A stretch of DNA of 64,000 bases from Cladobotryum mycophilum (taxonomy: Eukaryota; Ascomycota; Sordariomycetes; Hypocreales; Hypocreaceae). Where the stretch lies: positions 1,426,001-1,490,000 of the forward strand of contig JAVFKD010000004.1 in the NCBI GenBank assembly GCA_036429605.1. Reading direction: 5' to 3'. Below are positions 46,353 through 58,064 of the stretch, piece after piece; the first letter of the stretch is position 1; every line of letters begins with the position of its first letter. The notes under the pieces were generated by a model that was not told the DNA's origin, ran no database searches, and worked only from the letters and a program-made list of their open reading frames with translations. The translations under genes and the position numbers were made by a program.

Positions 46353-47820
46353 GTTTGTGAGGGTTGAGATGCAAGTGACTCGGCGCGTTTGGGCCTTTGG
46401 TTTGGACAGGGATTAGGCATTGAAGATGAAAGATTTCTATGGGCTACAGGGTCTTTGAGGCGGGTGCTGAGCAATGGGTTCTCAATGAATTCAAGAATTG
46501 TGTGAATCACGGTTGGCTACGTTCACTGCAGCAGCACTCCAACACGCGTCTGCGTTATGTGTGTTGGAGCTGTATATCGCGTAGTCAGGTGACCTTAATG
46601 ACTAAGCATAATTTATCCTTTTGTGTTGAACAAGTATGTATAGGTATATGAAGGTGGATAATAATAATACCTAGTACCTAGTATAAGAAGAAATTGATCA
46701 ATGGCGTCATAACGCTTACCGTAAATGGAATCTAATACCTCTCCATGTCATCAAAACATCCATACTGTTGCTTCATTGGTGTGATGTTGGTGATGAAAAC
46801 GGTCAGAGGCTTTAGCCTGAAGGATGGAGTGTGACATGGATTCGAACGAACCTGGGAAGCGATATTTGCCAGAGTAAGCAATGAAAATGATCATCCTTTA
46901 CCGGCATCAGTTCCTGCTCTTTGATTCGCAGATTAAAATCCAATTGTCAACCAACAGCAGCAAAGCAGTCAACATGACGGCGCTCAGACAATGTCTCATG
47001 ACGTGAGGAACTGAAGAGTCGGTTGGTGGCTGTCATGGGCTGTCATGGGCTGTCATCCCGAGCGGCTGCTCTTACAACACTGCAACAGTCAACAAGATGA
47101 TTTGATTGCACCAAGTTTCATGAAATGCAGGAACAACACATACCAAGAAGATGAAACTGCAAAAATAGCCCAATTTAGAAATGCACATGCACGACTTTGA
47201 TCCATTCCCCAAGGTTCTCCTGAGCAGAATGTGTGATGGATGGATCCATGAATCTCCTTCCACTGAGTCTGCGTCAGCTACAGCGCTCTCAAGGCCTCTG
47301 GGAGTGGGCCCTAAAGGCCAATTTAGCGGGGTTACTGCAGAAGGTGCTTAGCGTGTGCTGTGCGCTGGTCCACCGCCAATCAGAGTGCCAATCAACGCCC
47401 GTCACCTCGACCTCGGCGCTTAACACCCCAGCCATCACCAAACTTCATCCAACCACATCGTCCAAGTTGACTCTCCAGTCCCGTTTTCTCCTGCAGCTCC
47501 CCTCCATCCCATCACCACGTTTGGACGCTATTCACTTACCGTCATGCACAAGCCAGCCAGTAGGATGCCGTCATGGTTGGGTGCTCCGACGCCTCTCATC
47601 AGGGCTCTCGCCTAGTCCCGTCCCCCCAGCGCCCATCTCGAGACACTGCCGAACCTCACCAGCCCGCTGGTGTCGCTTGTATATACCCTCTAGATGCCGC
47701 ATGCTTCCCTACTTTACTCCTCCATGTCACATCTCTCTCGCAAAATGTTTCGCCTTTAGAGCGTCAGGAGGTCAGAGTACGTAGCAATCAACCTCCATAA
47801 AGAGCCCACTGCTCTCCACC
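46353..47820. promoter_or_regulatory. Divergent upstream region of SRS2 and the type I membrane protein gene
   Basis: No coding sequence is supported. It contains a GTACCTAGTA microsatellite (46668-46684) and a perfect 10-bp repeat, GGCTGTCATG, present three times at 47028-47056. An open frame at 47233-47784 is probably leader sequence. Confidence 0.45.
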
Positions 47821-49368
47821 ATGCGACCTGGGCTTTTTCGTCCAACCCTCCTCACCGTCTTGACCTCATCCCTTCTGTGGTCTGCCGCTCATTCACAAGC
47901 AGCGTCAATCCTTGAGCAGGGGAACAGCAATTCAATCGACAACGATTGGGACCCGGCATCGCAGCCTGGAAGTCCCGTCTCTCCTCGCGCTGTCCACGAC
48001 ACATCCTTCCTACCGGCTCAGATTGGCGGTATCGTAGCTGCCTATGGTGTTTCTCTGGTGCTGGTCGCCATAACCCTCCTCTCGCTCGCAAAGAAACGAC
48101 GGGAGCACCTCGAAGCGGAAGAAGAAGAAGAAGACGCCGACTACGTCTTTGAGGAGCATTACGAGGAAATAGCACCGCAAAAGTTCCAGGACTACCTCTT
48201 CGATCGCCAATCTTCGGTGTCCAACTTGCCACATCTATCAATTCCCAATTCGATATACAGTCACGGGGCTACTCCGTATATCCAACACTCTCCCGCCTCT
48301 CCCGTCCATTCAGTTCCTGGAGTAGATCCGAGTGTAGACCAGACGGTGGTCGCCGCAGACAAAGCCATGGCTCAACAACAGCTGGAGGACATGTATAGGC
48401 ACGTGATGGACCATGAGGATGCCAAACAGAAGGGTGTTGCCTATGAAGCACCATATGCCTCTACGCCATCCCAGCGAGTCTCTACCGTGTCTGAGAAGTC
48501 TTCTGGAATGTTTTCTCGAAAGGGAAAGAACAAGCCCAGCAGTTTGAATCTCAGTGCTGCCAAGGAGGACAAGTCGCAATCAAAGGCTTCTGCCCTCTTC
48601 TCGGGTCTCCTCTCACCAAAGAAGAAGAACTCTGTGAAAGGTGTCAGCATCTCATCCCCCATCATGACACCAATGTCAGGAACCTTCCCCCGCCATGAGT
48701 CCCAGGAGATGAACGCCATCCCGCCACGGCATTATGCTCCAGCTCCACCGCCCCCAATTCCAACTGACCAGACAGCATTCGGTGCCATCAACACCAGAGC
48801 TAGTGTTGCTCCCATGACTCCTGCCATTTCTCCAGAAAGTATTCAAACCATTGATGAAAGAATTGGGCTATCAATCGACCGTGCCAGACACTCTAGAAGC
48901 ACACTGCAGGCACCGAGTGAGATGGATCCCGGATCAGCCGTCTCGGAGCATTCTCAAGTACCACTGGTCGGCCTTCCATTATCACCTAAGCCTGGATCCC
49001 GATTCCCCTCACTCCCGTCATCGCCCAAGCCGGGGTCCACCTTCCAGCGGTCCAATCCTCCTTCAGCAGTTCGGGCAAACGGTACTTTACCTCTTCGTGC
49101 CTACGAGGAAGCGAGCGGTGCTCCTTCAATTGTTAGCCAAACCACAAAGCAGACGGTTTTCGAGAGGAAGACGCCCCTGCTCTCGCCCGGTGGGGCAAAG
49201 ACACCATTCACGGCAAACGCAGTGCCTTATTCGCCATACCAGCCATTCACGCCATGTGTACCGGTGACACCATCGCTGGTGACTAGGGAAGATCGAAAAC
49301 GGATGAGAAAGATGGTTCCGAAGACACCAACCTTGGCCATGGTCAAGAGTTCTGATGAAATATGGTGA
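47821..49368 (+). CDS. Type I single-pass membrane protein with a long disordered cytoplasmic tail
   Basis: I do not recognise a named family. The 515-residue intronless protein has a signal peptide (about residues 1-27), a short extracellular part of about 40 residues, one transmembrane segment (about 68-90) with a KKRREH stop-transfer, and a very acidic juxtamembrane stretch (about 95-112). The remaining 400 residues form a Ser/Pro-rich tail with repeated LSPKPGS/SSPKPGS blocks and basic patches (SRKGKNKPS, LSPKKKNS). The last 30 residues, including KRMRKMVPKTPTLAM and SSDEIW, look like a conserved terminal motif. The layout suggests a plasma-membrane adaptor or sensor, but that is inference. 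The start is set by the signal peptide and a CCACCATG context. Confidence 0.8.
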   Translation: MRPGLFRPTLLTVLTSSLLWSAAHSQAASILEQGNSNSIDNDWDPASQPGSPVSPRAVHDTSFLPAQIGGIVAAYGVSLVLVAITLLSLAKKRREHLEAEEEEEDADYVFEEHYEEIAPQKFQDYLFDRQSSVSNLPHLSIPNSIYSHGATPYIQHSPASPVHSVPGVDPSVDQTVVAADKAMAQQQLEDMYRHVMDHEDAKQKGVAYEAPYASTPSQRVSTVSEKSSGMFSRKGKNKPSSLNLSAAKEDKSQSKASALFSGLLSPKKKNSVKGVSISSPIMTPMSGTFPRHESQEMNAIPPRHYAPAPPPPIPTDQTAFGAINTRASVAPMTPAISPESIQTIDERIGLSIDRARHSRSTLQAPSEMDPGSAVSEHSQVPLVGLPLSPKPGSRFPSLPSSPKPGSTFQRSNPPSAVRANGTLPLRAYEEASGAPSIVSQTTKQTVFERKTPLLSPGGAKTPFTANAVPYSPYQPFTPCVPVTPSLVTREDRKRMRKMVPKTPTLAMVKSSDEIW

Positions 49369-51750
49369 AAAACTGGGTGTATTTCAGGAAACGAAAGGAA
49401 ATACTTGGGTTATTTTTTAGTTAGATTTTTCTTCTGGGTGGCCAAAAGGAGGCGCCCACATCATGTCACCATGATTGTTTTCCCCTAGATTCACGATTGT
49501 ATATGTTTTTTTTAGTGGCTATTGTATTTGCAGGGTTACAGATTTGGAGAAGACAGGACAGAGTATCAAGTGGGTAACTGGTGGATGGTGGTGTTCCATG
49601 TTGGGAACCCTGCCTTGCTCCATGTTGATTGGTTCTGATAGTTTGCCGTTTTGTGCCACCACCAGTGCCGTACGGCCACAATGATTAATGAAGATGATGA
49701 ATTCTTAAGCAAGCGTACACCTAGTTTTCTTCCCGTTTCACCGCGGCAGGTGCAGCACTTGTGACCATCTACGTACTTACACATCGATTGCCCTAGCTGC
49801 ATAGATACGTAGCAAGCGCAGATTGAACATTTTCGTAGGACCTTTTGTTCGCAAATGTGAGGCATCGTATGCATGACCCCCGCATTTACTTGGGTTGGGC
49901 ATCTTCTATACTTGATATCTCCTCGGAACGTCCGACTGCTCTGATAGGTGCCGATCAGGTCATGAAGATCGCCGCCGGCCGGACGCTGCTGAAACTTGAG
50001 CGTTCCAGAAGTACCGGAGTTGAACTCCGCTAGGAGCCATATGGACGCTACGAACTGCTCATGGGCTTAATGTAATCTATCCCTGGATCTGCATGCCTAC
50101 GGGGGACCCTGAGGATCTCTTTGGGTGCTGTCTGCGACTTGCATCAAAATCGGGGGGTTCAGTGAAGCAAAAACGGGCAGTGCTAGCTCTTGTCTCTCAT
50201 TTCAAGGTGTCGGAAGACTTCCGGGTCGAGATCTCGACTGTTGGGCCCATTTGTGCTTCAGCTGAGCTGGGATTCGGCAGTTTTAATCTTGGGTCAGGGA
50301 AACTTTGCAGAGCCCAGTCTAACGGTGTTGGCCAATCCCAAGCGACCGTCGGTCGGGGCTTGCGGGGATCCATGGATGCAAGGGAGCGACATCGAGATTG
50401 TCAAACCTGGCAACAAATGCTGGGCCAATGGCTTGTCCGGTTTTTGTGAAAGAAGAAATGCTGTTGGTGTGTGTGGCGTACCGTGCCAGGATGCGGGCAA
50501 CTCCGTTTCCAGGCAGCGAATGACTTGGCGAATAGGTACCCTTGGCTTGCTTTTTTGGTCTTGTTTACTCTTTTTGGTGTGTGTGTGTGTGTGAGAAGAA
50601 AGCGAATGATTGAGAAACAGAAAAAGATGACTTGTAACCTGCGAGCACTAAGGGGAGGGGGGGGGGGGTGGATGGGTTTGAAATATTGAAAGCGCCGTTT
50701 TTGCCCTGCTCTCCTCATTTTTTTAAAACCTGGTTTTATGAAGTTGCGGTAGCGATCCCTGCTCTGCGGCCTGCCTGCATTGAACAAAAACAGAGGCAAA
50801 CAGGTGGTGCGCGAATTGATCGAGTTTTTTCTTCTCTCTTTTCTCTTTTCCCCCCTTCATGCGTGATTTGTTGGGAGGATCAGGATATTGCAGGGCGATA
50901 AGACGGTGATGGGCCAGCAGTCATTGATTGACGTTGTTCAAAAATCTAGAGATATTCAAGTGAAAATCTGCAGGTGAGATGTTGTGTGACTTACAAGTTT
51001 AAACGATGCAGACATATTGCCGTTTCGAGAAAGAAGGTTGTCGCTGCGGAATCGGCCGGGTCGAGAAAACAGGCCAAATCATTCGGGTGTATTAAACCCG
51101 AGGAGCTGGCTAGGCCAAGGCTTGTTGATGCGTTCGTGAAGACGTGTTCGAGACTTTCTTGGGGGAGATGAATCCTGGTTCAGGGACTATTGGTCAAGAC
51201 ACATACATACGTCAATAGTGGTGGTGATTTATTTTGCATGCCAGATTAGAGGGAGGGAGGGAAGGAGGGATGACACGAGAGACGAGTTTTATTAGGAGGT
51301 ACCTACTTACTATTCCGTCGTGTTTCTCCTCTTGGGCGATCAAACATTTGCAAGTGCCTGATCCGTACGTACATGCCTACCTCTACCTGTAATTACGGAG
51401 TACTGTCTGTACCTGGTATGGATAATAGAAACATCATTTAGGGGGAAGGGAGGGAGGGTGGCATTGGAAGTGTTGACAGCCCTCCCTGGCATCTTCAAAA
51501 TTCAACTGCGCAAGCAAAGAATTGGGCTCTACAGAGAATAGTACTTGCATGGAATACAACATTACAAGTATAGAATTTTGAAAGTGGCCACCTGAACGGT
51601 TGTGCATGCGTCCAAAAAGAGTCTATGCATTGCAGCCGGATGCCAAGACGAAGAAGGAGGAGGAGGAGGAGTGCAAGGACCGTCAGTCCATGCATGGGTG
51701 GTGGAGGCTAAGTATGTATTAAAGAACCCTTCTTTTCAAGGGTTTGGGTG

Positions 51751-51762
51751 CGGAGTACTCCG
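51751..51762. promoter_or_regulatory. Perfect 12-bp palindrome CGGAGTACTCCG
   Basis: The palindrome has inverted CGG/CCG ends spaced by 6 bp, the geometry of binding sites for dimeric Zn2Cys6 factors (the Ppr1 type is CGG-N6-CCG). It lies 1.75 kb upstream of the SREBP start. Function is inferred. Confidence 0.35.
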
Positions 51763-51920
51763 TACATGTAATGAACATGAAGCAGCGGGAATAGAAGGGG
51801 ATTAATCATTTCGAGACACGGAAGACTAGGGCAAAATATTGCTTTAAATTGATGGGACGGATGAGAATGGATCCAATGGTTCAACAGAAATCATAAATGA
51901 CATAATTACACCATAGTACG

Positions 51921-51967
51921 GGTACTAGGTAGGTACTAGGTAGGTATCTATAGGTACTACTAGGTAG
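51921..51967. repeat. TAGGTA/GTACTAGG microsatellite
   Basis: Imperfect tandem units of GGTACTA/GGTAGGTA. Similar tracts occur near 21704, 22042, 40628, 40820 and 52046, all intergenic. Confidence 0.7.
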
Positions 51968-52521
51968 TTTCTGACTTGTATTATGGCTCCATTTTATAGA
52001 TTGAACTTTGCAACTGGAAGACGGTCGGTCTTTTCTGTATTGGAAAAGTACCTACTACTCCTAGGTACTCGGTAGGTGGAGGGGGTAGTGTAGTAGCCCT
52101 GGAAGTTCCATGGTTGTGATATATCTGCAGCTGAGGGGCGATATATGGATGGATGTTGAATGTACATACTGCAGTGGTAACTTCGTACCTGTCTTGTCTC
52201 TACCCGTCCACTGGATGCTCGTGGCTGCAACCTCTACCACACGGTCGACCTAACGCTCGGTTAGCGGAGCAGGTACGGAGTACATGCTGTACATGCTGGG
52301 AACGTGGGTGGTTCTAGCGCACCAGCCTGTAAGCACTCACTGCCACCACCTGTTTTTTGATGGACTTTAATGCCTTTTTAGATACGCAACCTGGAAAGTG
52401 GAGTATGTGATCCATGGATGCCCGTTGAGATTTTCAAGTAGCCAGGGTTGTTTCCAATCCATGCTCTTTGTGGCGTAGCAGGTCTGATACTGCATCCGGA
52501 TCGTACGATGTTTTTGCTGTG

Positions 52522-52583
52522 CACACACACAGACACTCACACACACACAGACACTCAGGACACAGACACACAGACACACACAC
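52522..52583. repeat. CA-rich microsatellite
   Basis: Interrupted (CA)n with GACACT and GACACA variants. Confidence 0.75.
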
Positions 52584-53502
52584 GCCTGTCTCGTTTCTCA
52601 CTTTGCTACTACTCACACCTTTTCTCCTAACAACAACTCTGTTTGCCTACCGAATCAAGCTTGCAGATGCACATGTACCCTCCTTGCCTGCTTGTTTGGC
52701 CTGCATCATCATCATCATCATCATTATCAATTTTGCATGCAGAGGCTGCAGAATCAAAACGGCAGTAACGGCGGCAATATAATTGGAAGCAGCAACTTCT
52801 GTCGAGTCGACGATGACCGTTGTCGTTGTTGACTTGATGTAACACCACCACCTCCACCACCACCACTGCTACTACTACACTACCCCTACCTACCACACCC
52901 GTCCATACCTTACAGAGTACACCACCACACACAGCAACAACGCATCATAATTACCTACCACCACTCTATCTACTCCGTACTTACTACCTCGCAAGGCCCT
53001 ACTTACTCGGTCACTCTCACTCAAATCAACTACCAGTCTCCATCATCCATCCATACAGTCAGTCGGCTACCACCTACTACCTACCTAGTAGTAGTCAATC
53101 GACCAACCAACGACACTGAGCTGAAGCGAGACACCCCTTCTCTGCCGTGGGATTGGACTTCCGACCTGCCCGCTTTTGCCAACCTTATCCGTACCCTGAT
53201 GTCTCCCCCATGCAACTAGCTAACAGCTGATGATCGTGTGTTATGCAATCCATCATCCATCATCCACCACCACCACCACCCATACAGAGACATCGCACCA
53301 CCACACACACCACTCATCCCATCATCGTCCGCTTTGTTGTTTCAACTATTGAGTGACGTCCAACAACACCCTGACACATCTCCGCCCAACTATCTGATTC
53401 TTCTCTCATCCTACCTTTGATTCCTCCGAAAACGTCGTTGCATGACCTGATCAGCCCGAGTCCCTGGTCTTTCCAACCCCCAAGCGTCCCTCCTCTGCCA
53501 AC

Positions 53503-56500
53503 ATGGCCGATGGGGATGCTGCCGGCCGGCTTAGGTTTGATGGTCCGAACCTGGGCTTCATGGGCGATGGCTCTCTCTCACTCGACACACTTCAAGATCC
53601 TTCAACCATTCTCGACGACGACAACATTTCCCCAACCTTTCTGGCCACCGCTGCCGCATGGGATTTGGACGTCTTGTCCTCAAACGAATCGTACGACCTG
53701 AACACCACAACCACTGCCGTCCCCTCTGGTCGACCCGGATATGTATCCCCTCCCTGGCAGGCCTCTCCGTTTAACCGGCAACATCTTGACTCTTCCGGCA
53801 CCAACGGCTTCGCTCTATCAAATATTGATCCATCGCCGGTATTCGGCTCTGTCCTGGACGCATCTGAGCGGGGCACCGACCTCCCAGAAACGAAGCCTAT
53901 TATCCATCCTCTGGCCACACTGACGTCTGAGTTCCAGGAGGAGCTTCGAATGATCGCCATGCCTCCAAATCGCCGGTACCGCTCCCCAAAGAGTGAATCG
54001 AGCCCCGAGTCTGCAAAAACTGGAGTTGGATCATCCCCCGACGTTTCTAATTCATCTCAAAATGCAACCAGGAAACGCAAGGTCTCAGCCGAGTTTGACG
54101 AAGACGATGCCGCCGATGAAACAGGGAAACCCATCAAAAAGACGGCTCACAATATGATCGAGAAGAGGTATCGAACCAACATCAACGACAAGATTGCCGC
54201 TTTACGTGACAGCGTTCCCAGCCTGCGAATCATGTGCAAAAGTGCAAGGGGCGAAGACACAACCGAGGACCGTGAGGAACTAGACGGCTTGACCCCAGCG
54301 CACAAGCTGAACAAAGCAACGGTACGTCTTGTTTCTGGGTGTCTGATTGTAGCTACTAATTGATTTTTGTTAGGTCCTAAGTAAAGCAACCGAATACATT
54401 CGTCACTTGGAGAAGCGGAACTTTCGCTTGCTTGAGGAAAATGGCGCTATGCACGCTCGGTTGGCTGCATTCGAGAAACTCTGGCTGGCTGGTGCAATCA
54501 ACGACCCCATGAGCCCGACACCTCAACAGTCCACGCCTACACCAATAACGTTCCTTCCCGATGCCCAGCCGCAGCTATCGGCATCGCAAGTGGAAACCAC
54601 ACGAGATGCTAATGGTATGCCGGCTAGCATGAGTACCGTCCCTGAAGATATGAAGAGAATCATATCAGCCCAAATGCTTGCTGAACCCTACCCAGTACCA
54701 CCACAACAACAATTACTGCAGCAACAATTACAACAGCAGCAGCAACAACCACAACAGCAACAGCAGCAACAGCAGCAACAGCAGCAACAGCAGCAACAGC
54801 AGCAACAGCAGCAACAGCAACAACAACATTCGCAACAGCAACATTCGCAACAGCAACATTCGCAACAGCAACATTCGCAACAGCAACATTCGCAACAGCA
54901 ACATTCGCAACAGCAACATTCGCAACAGCAACATTCGCAACAGCAACATTCGCAACAACATTCGCAACAACATTCGCAACAACATTCGCAACAACATTCG
55001 CAACAACAGCAACAACTACTACCGCGATATCCGCCTGTGATGCATGCGCGCCAAGATATACAACAGCAACCTCAGGTGCAAACGAACGGCTGGTCAAACA
55101 CAAGCCCCTCTCTCGGTAAATTGATGGTCGGTTCGTTGGCTGGCCTGATGATTATAGAAGCGGTTCGAGAGAGCGAGTTAAGCAATGATGAACCTCAAGG
55201 ACGTGGATTGTTTGCATTCCCGATACAGCTCTTAAGCTCTATTCCATCTAGTCTTCGTCTTCACGTCATGGGATATCACAGTCATATTTCTCTCAAATTT
55301 GTGCTATTGCTGGGAGTTGTATTGTGGATTTTTGTTCCTTCGTTGTTTGATTCTTCGCAGCCAGATTCTAAGAAGCAACGTGGCCCGGTTCTACATGCTG
55401 CCCCGTCACTTGCATCTCCCATCCACGTCCGAAGACGGGCTTGGTTAACTTCCATTCAGACGGTTTGGGTGCCTCACCATAATGTTTTCCTTGAGACTGT
55501 TGCATTGACGCTGAAAATATGGAAGATGAGCGTCCGCAAAGCTTTGGGTATTCCCCTATACATGGAAACTTTCAAAGTTACCACGGAGCAAGAAGTAGCC
55601 CGGGTCAAGGCATGGGCCATTGCAATTGAATCCCAGCTGGCCGGCGGCGACATGGACGTCTCTGATAGCCGTCTTCTCCTAACCTTGCTTGCATCTGGCA
55701 CTCTTCCTGACACACCCATGCGTCTACTACACAAAGCCCTTCATCTCAAAATACTTCTATGGGCCCCCTGTCGGAGCAGTTTGCAGTTTGGTGTGATTAG
55801 TCAGTTTGTTGCCGACTTTGCCAAGTTGCGATGGGAACAGGCACGCCGGCTGAATAGAGTACTCCATCGGGCGAACCGTCTATGCGCAAAGGGACCCGAG
55901 GATGAACTACCCAAGCATATTGCGGCATTACTAAACCAAGATTCCGAACGCGTTCTAAGCACCTTGGTGGTTCAGCGAGCCCGTAATTTGGCATTCAACA
56001 GGGATACAGACTACAAAGTCACGATACCGATTGAGGGCATGAATCTTGTGATTGGGGATGATGCTGTCACATGTCCATTAGATGCTGTTGCGGCTTGGTG
56101 CTCTTCAGAAATCTTACATGAGGTTTTAACTGCTACCGTAGACCATGACGAAAAAGTTATAAAGACACGCGCTCAGAGGCTTGATACGGCGGTCAAAATT
56201 GCGCCACCCGGCTCCCTTGTTCAAATCCGTGCCATCTTGGCTCGAGCGGTGCTGGTTGGCGACACACGTGGCGTGAGTCTTGCTGTAGCTATTCATGCAC
56301 TCACGGTGGCTGGCGGCGAAAGTCCTGTTCCCCAAGCAACGTCTCTAGCTGCATATGCCAACGATCCGGATATTCAACTCTCCCTCAGTTGCGCGATGGC
56401 ACTTGCTCATATCCAACGCCAACGTTTCGATTTTTTTGACAACACGAAGCCCTTACGAGTTGCACTCGATAACGTCTCGTTCTTTTCCCGTTGCTCTGCA

Positions 56501-56854
56501 ATGTCGTTTCTCAGTTTTACCTGTCTTATGGAGCTTATGGAACAAATAGTCCAGGACGAGGCTTTGGTAGTAGTCTTTGACTCACACGTCGAAGAATTCG
56601 CTTCCCACCTACGGCGTTGGATGGGTGGTGAACGTGGAACATCGTGTGGCCTGGCACGTGCTGTTCAGCAAAGAGTGATAGAAAGATGTATAACCGTGAT
56701 CAAGAGCACGCTAGGCATAAATGTTGATCAAGGGTATGCCAGCATGAGTGAGGATGAGGACGACAACGACAACGATATTGATTACTTTTCGAAGTGTCAC
56801 AGTATTCGTCGAAGGACACGGCCGCGGTCATTGCAGTCGCACGATGATACATGA
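53503..56854 (+). CDS. srbA: SREBP-type membrane-bound bHLH-zipper transcription factor (Sre1/SrbA)
   Basis: Fungal SREBPs are ER-membrane transcription factors, released by proteolysis when sterol or oxygen falls, that drive ergosterol and hypoxia genes. Exons are 53503-54321 and 54374-56854 (GTACGT...GTTAG, phase 0), giving 1099 residues. The bHLH region starts at about residue 212 (KKTAHNMIEKRYRTNINDKI), with the Tyr in KRYRTNIN diagnostic of SREBPs. Its loop is long and acidic, and helix 2 begins at the intron. A leucine zipper follows (KATEYIRHLEKRNFRLLEEN). Then comes a polyQ and HSQQQ repeat (about 387-490). Two transmembrane segments follow at about 520-537 and 580-598, and the C-terminal part matches the fungal SREBP C-terminal domain in position. 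Context CCAACATGGCC supports the start. The repeat length is unusual. Confidence 0.95.
54715..55017 (+). repeat. In-frame CAG/CAA tract plus CATTCGCAACAGCAA tandem repeat
   Basis: A mixed CAG/CAA tract (54715-54826) runs into eight perfect 15-bp units (54827-54946; HSQQQ), then four 12-bp units CATTCGCAACAA (HSQQ) and a terminal variant. Because all units are multiples of three, length changes would keep the SREBP frame. Confidence 0.95.
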
Positions 56855-58064
56855 TGATACTCTACTTCCTTATTACATTTGCTTGCCTCCTTGCTTATTT
56901 GTCTAGTGTGGCTAGTGTAGGAGGGCAGACAGCGAATCTTGGCGCAAGATGATGCTCTTCCTCTTGCGAATATGTATATAGACAGTTGTGCCTTTTCAAG
57001 TGGCCTCATGATGACATGACCCGGTGGTAGGGGCAAAGAAAAGTTTAGATGGATATTGGTGTGGCAATTACAGGACCACCATGTTTGACGGCTCAACGTG
57101 TTTTTCCTTTTATTCCAAAGGCTATGTGAAGCCTTGAAATTAAGTATTTTCCTCATTTGTTTTGTCGCTGCGGATTTAGTACCTGACTGGGCATAGCGGG
57201 TGCTTTTTAACGATCAAAAGGGTAGGGGCTTAATTTAGCATTTATAATGGGCGTCCTATGTAGTGTTGGGGGTTGTCTAGCATTTTCTTATTAATTGATC
57301 GGGCAAATGGTTCTACAGGGAGTGAATGGAATATATTTTGATGTTTTCATCTCCTTGTTTTCTTTTGAGGCTGTTTGTACTTGGGTGTATGAAGAGGGAC
57401 TAGCTACCTATGATAGAACCCCCCATATTGCACTATGACATTATAGTACCAAGCCCTAAAGCCTGTCGGATGTTAGGAATACATGTATGTTCTAGGTGTT
57501 ATGAGAGATGGGTCATGTGTTGTGTCATGTATGAGGGGAGTTGGGCATTTGCGACCAAATAGCACGAATCATGATGAACTAGGGGGTAAACAATAAAGCT
57601 CAATGACGCTGACATAAGAGTGAAGAAAAACGGATAGTGCAAACCAAGTCCAAGGGGGAGTATTTACGACTTGGAGAGACGAAGTCTATCTTCCGCTAAT
57701 GGCTTCATATTTGCTCTATGATCCATTGCTCGAGCAACATTAAACTTTTGGAGTCTTGGAGTCGTCATGCCTCGTGTCCAACTATATTATCCTCTAGAGA
57801 GAGTCCTGCCCTTCTTTTTTTCTCTATTCTCTCCAAAAAAGAAGAAAAAGAAAAAGAAAAACAAGGAGCGGGAGTTGGGGATTATCACCCCTGAGTTCGT
57901 GATATTATTACATGCTATGATACAAATGCATGAGATTTAAAGAATTTTTTACCTCTCTCTAACAGGGTCTCGAAGATTTCGATTGAGACGCTGGCCGGGT
58001 TCTTTTCGCGTCCTCGAAACGTCTCGAGAATCACTCGAGCATAAGTAGGAATGTCAAGCCGCTT
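56855..58064. other. Convergent intergenic region
   Basis: This holds the 3' flanks of the SREBP and dioxygenase genes. There is a purine run at 57835-57870. No gene is seen. Confidence 0.5.

Larger units (their letters stand above)
49369..53502. promoter_or_regulatory. 4.1-kb upstream region of the SREBP gene
   Basis: No coding sequence is recognised. The right part (52840-53500) is rich in CACCAC/CTACC and probably includes the SREBP leader. The region carries several TACGGAGTA motifs, TAGGTAGG tracts and a CA repeat, listed separately. Long upstream regions are common for regulated fungal transcription factors. Confidence 0.45.

Noticed and set aside
46830..46860. GATTCGAAC-like sequence resembling a tRNA T-loop
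   Set aside because: The flanking bases do not form a T-stem and no A-box or acceptor stem is found at the proper distance.
47233..47784. 183-codon plus-strand open frame upstream of the type I membrane protein
   Set aside because: Low-complexity Pro/Ser translation in the probable leader, with no signal or domain.
54660..55103. Minus-strand frame of VANVA repeats opposite the SREBP repeat
   Set aside because: It is only the complement of the CAA/CAG repeat; there is no non-repeat coding sequence around it.
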